Below are positions 63,470 through 64,000 of a stretch of DNA of 64,000 bases, piece by piece; position 1 is the stretch's first letter, and every line of letters starts with the position of its first letter. The notes under the pieces are model-generated. The model made no database searches and had not been told where the DNA came from. It saw only the letters and a program-made list of their open reading frames with translations. The position numbers and the translations under genes are program-made. Source of the DNA: Dromiciops gliroides (Eukaryota > Chordata > Mammalia > Microbiotheria > Microbiotheriidae); NCBI RefSeq assembly GCF_019393635.1, contig NC_057861.1, forward strand, positions 742,626,732-742,690,731. Reading direction: 5' to 3'.

Positions 63470-64000
63470 ATGGTAGGCCCACTGAATGACAGGGCCTGGT
63501 TGATGATGGGAAGGAGGGAGGCTGAAGCCCAAGGACAATGTCGCTTCCTCTGAATTGCTGAGGAATTGGGGGACTCTTCACTGCTGCTTACTAATTAGGA
63601 TTGCTTAATTAGCACCTCTACCTGAGGACAGGTAATGGAAAGAAGCCCAAGAATTCTAATCAGACTATTCGGTAACCTAATGGCCCCCAGTGCTGTATGC
63701 TCCCTTGTTTCCATCACCAATGCTTAAGGTAAGATTAACTCGGGGAGTAGTGGCTGTTGTGGAAAAGGCGGCCCACACTCTCACAAAAGCACTCTCAAGT
63801 TTCTAATTCAGGAATAATTTAATACCAAAGCAGCTGTCTATACTTGCTAATTCTTAAGTTTAATCAGGTGAGAACACAAAGCTACAGAGACAAATTTGAA
63901 TATTGTTGTGAAAGGGGAAGAAATAAATAAAAACTACAAATTTGTCATTTATAACTTAACCAAATTGTCTTCATAATATTTGATCACCTGCCTCAACTCA
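63470..64000. other. Right edge of the window, nothing recognised
   Basis: AT-rich unique-looking sequence without a clear exon on either strand. Confidence 0.4.

Overview
This is nuclear DNA from a marsupial. The main evidence is about thirty copies of a tRNA-derived, poly(A)-tailed SINE of the type that fills marsupial genomes. Old L1, L2, MIR-type and RTE/BovB-type repeats and a young retrovirus-like LTR family add to this. The genes have vertebrate intron-exon structure with GT-AG splice sites. I cannot name the species. The SINE subtype looks more Australian than American, but that is a weak guess.

Two protein-coding genes lie head-to-tail on the + strand. The first is the 3' part of DENND6A: nine exons from 16152 to 27357 that encode the last 262 residues. 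Its upstream exons lie outside the window, so bases 1-16151 are intron. The second is the complete ARF4 gene: a CpG-island promoter at about 37.0-38.6 kb, six coding exons from 38320 to 56944 (180 residues), and a poly(A) signal at 57271. The same order and relative orientation occur in human 3p14.3. DENND6A is an exchange factor for Rab14 on endosomes. ARF4 is a small GTPase of the early secretory pathway and Golgi. Both act in membrane traffic, but the sequence shows no shared control.

Layout: 1-16.1 kb is a DENND6A intron packed with antisense L1 pieces and two near-identical 3.7-kb LTR elements on the - strand (2379-6091 and 11229-14987). 16.1-27.4 kb holds the DENND6A exons. 27.4-37 kb is its 3' UTR and then intergenic DNA with SINEs, an L2 and a 5'-truncated L1 that ends just before the ARF4 CpG island. 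38.4-48.5 kb is ARF4 intron 1, with a tandem duplication of about 655 bp made by recombination between two SINEs, and a solo LTR of the same family as the two elements upstream. 48.5-57.3 kb holds ARF4 exons 2-6, with a decayed retrocopy of ribosomal protein gene RPS2 in intron 3. 57.3-64 kb is downstream DNA, perhaps containing the 3' end of a convergent - strand gene (PDE12 in human).

No prokaryotic features, CRISPR arrays or functional RNA genes were seen. The most unusual items are the short LTR family with one shared reading frame and no recognisable polymerase, the CTCF-like motif in all five of its LTRs, the chimeric SINE that records an unequal crossover, and a CREB3/ATF6-type site in the ARF4 promoter.
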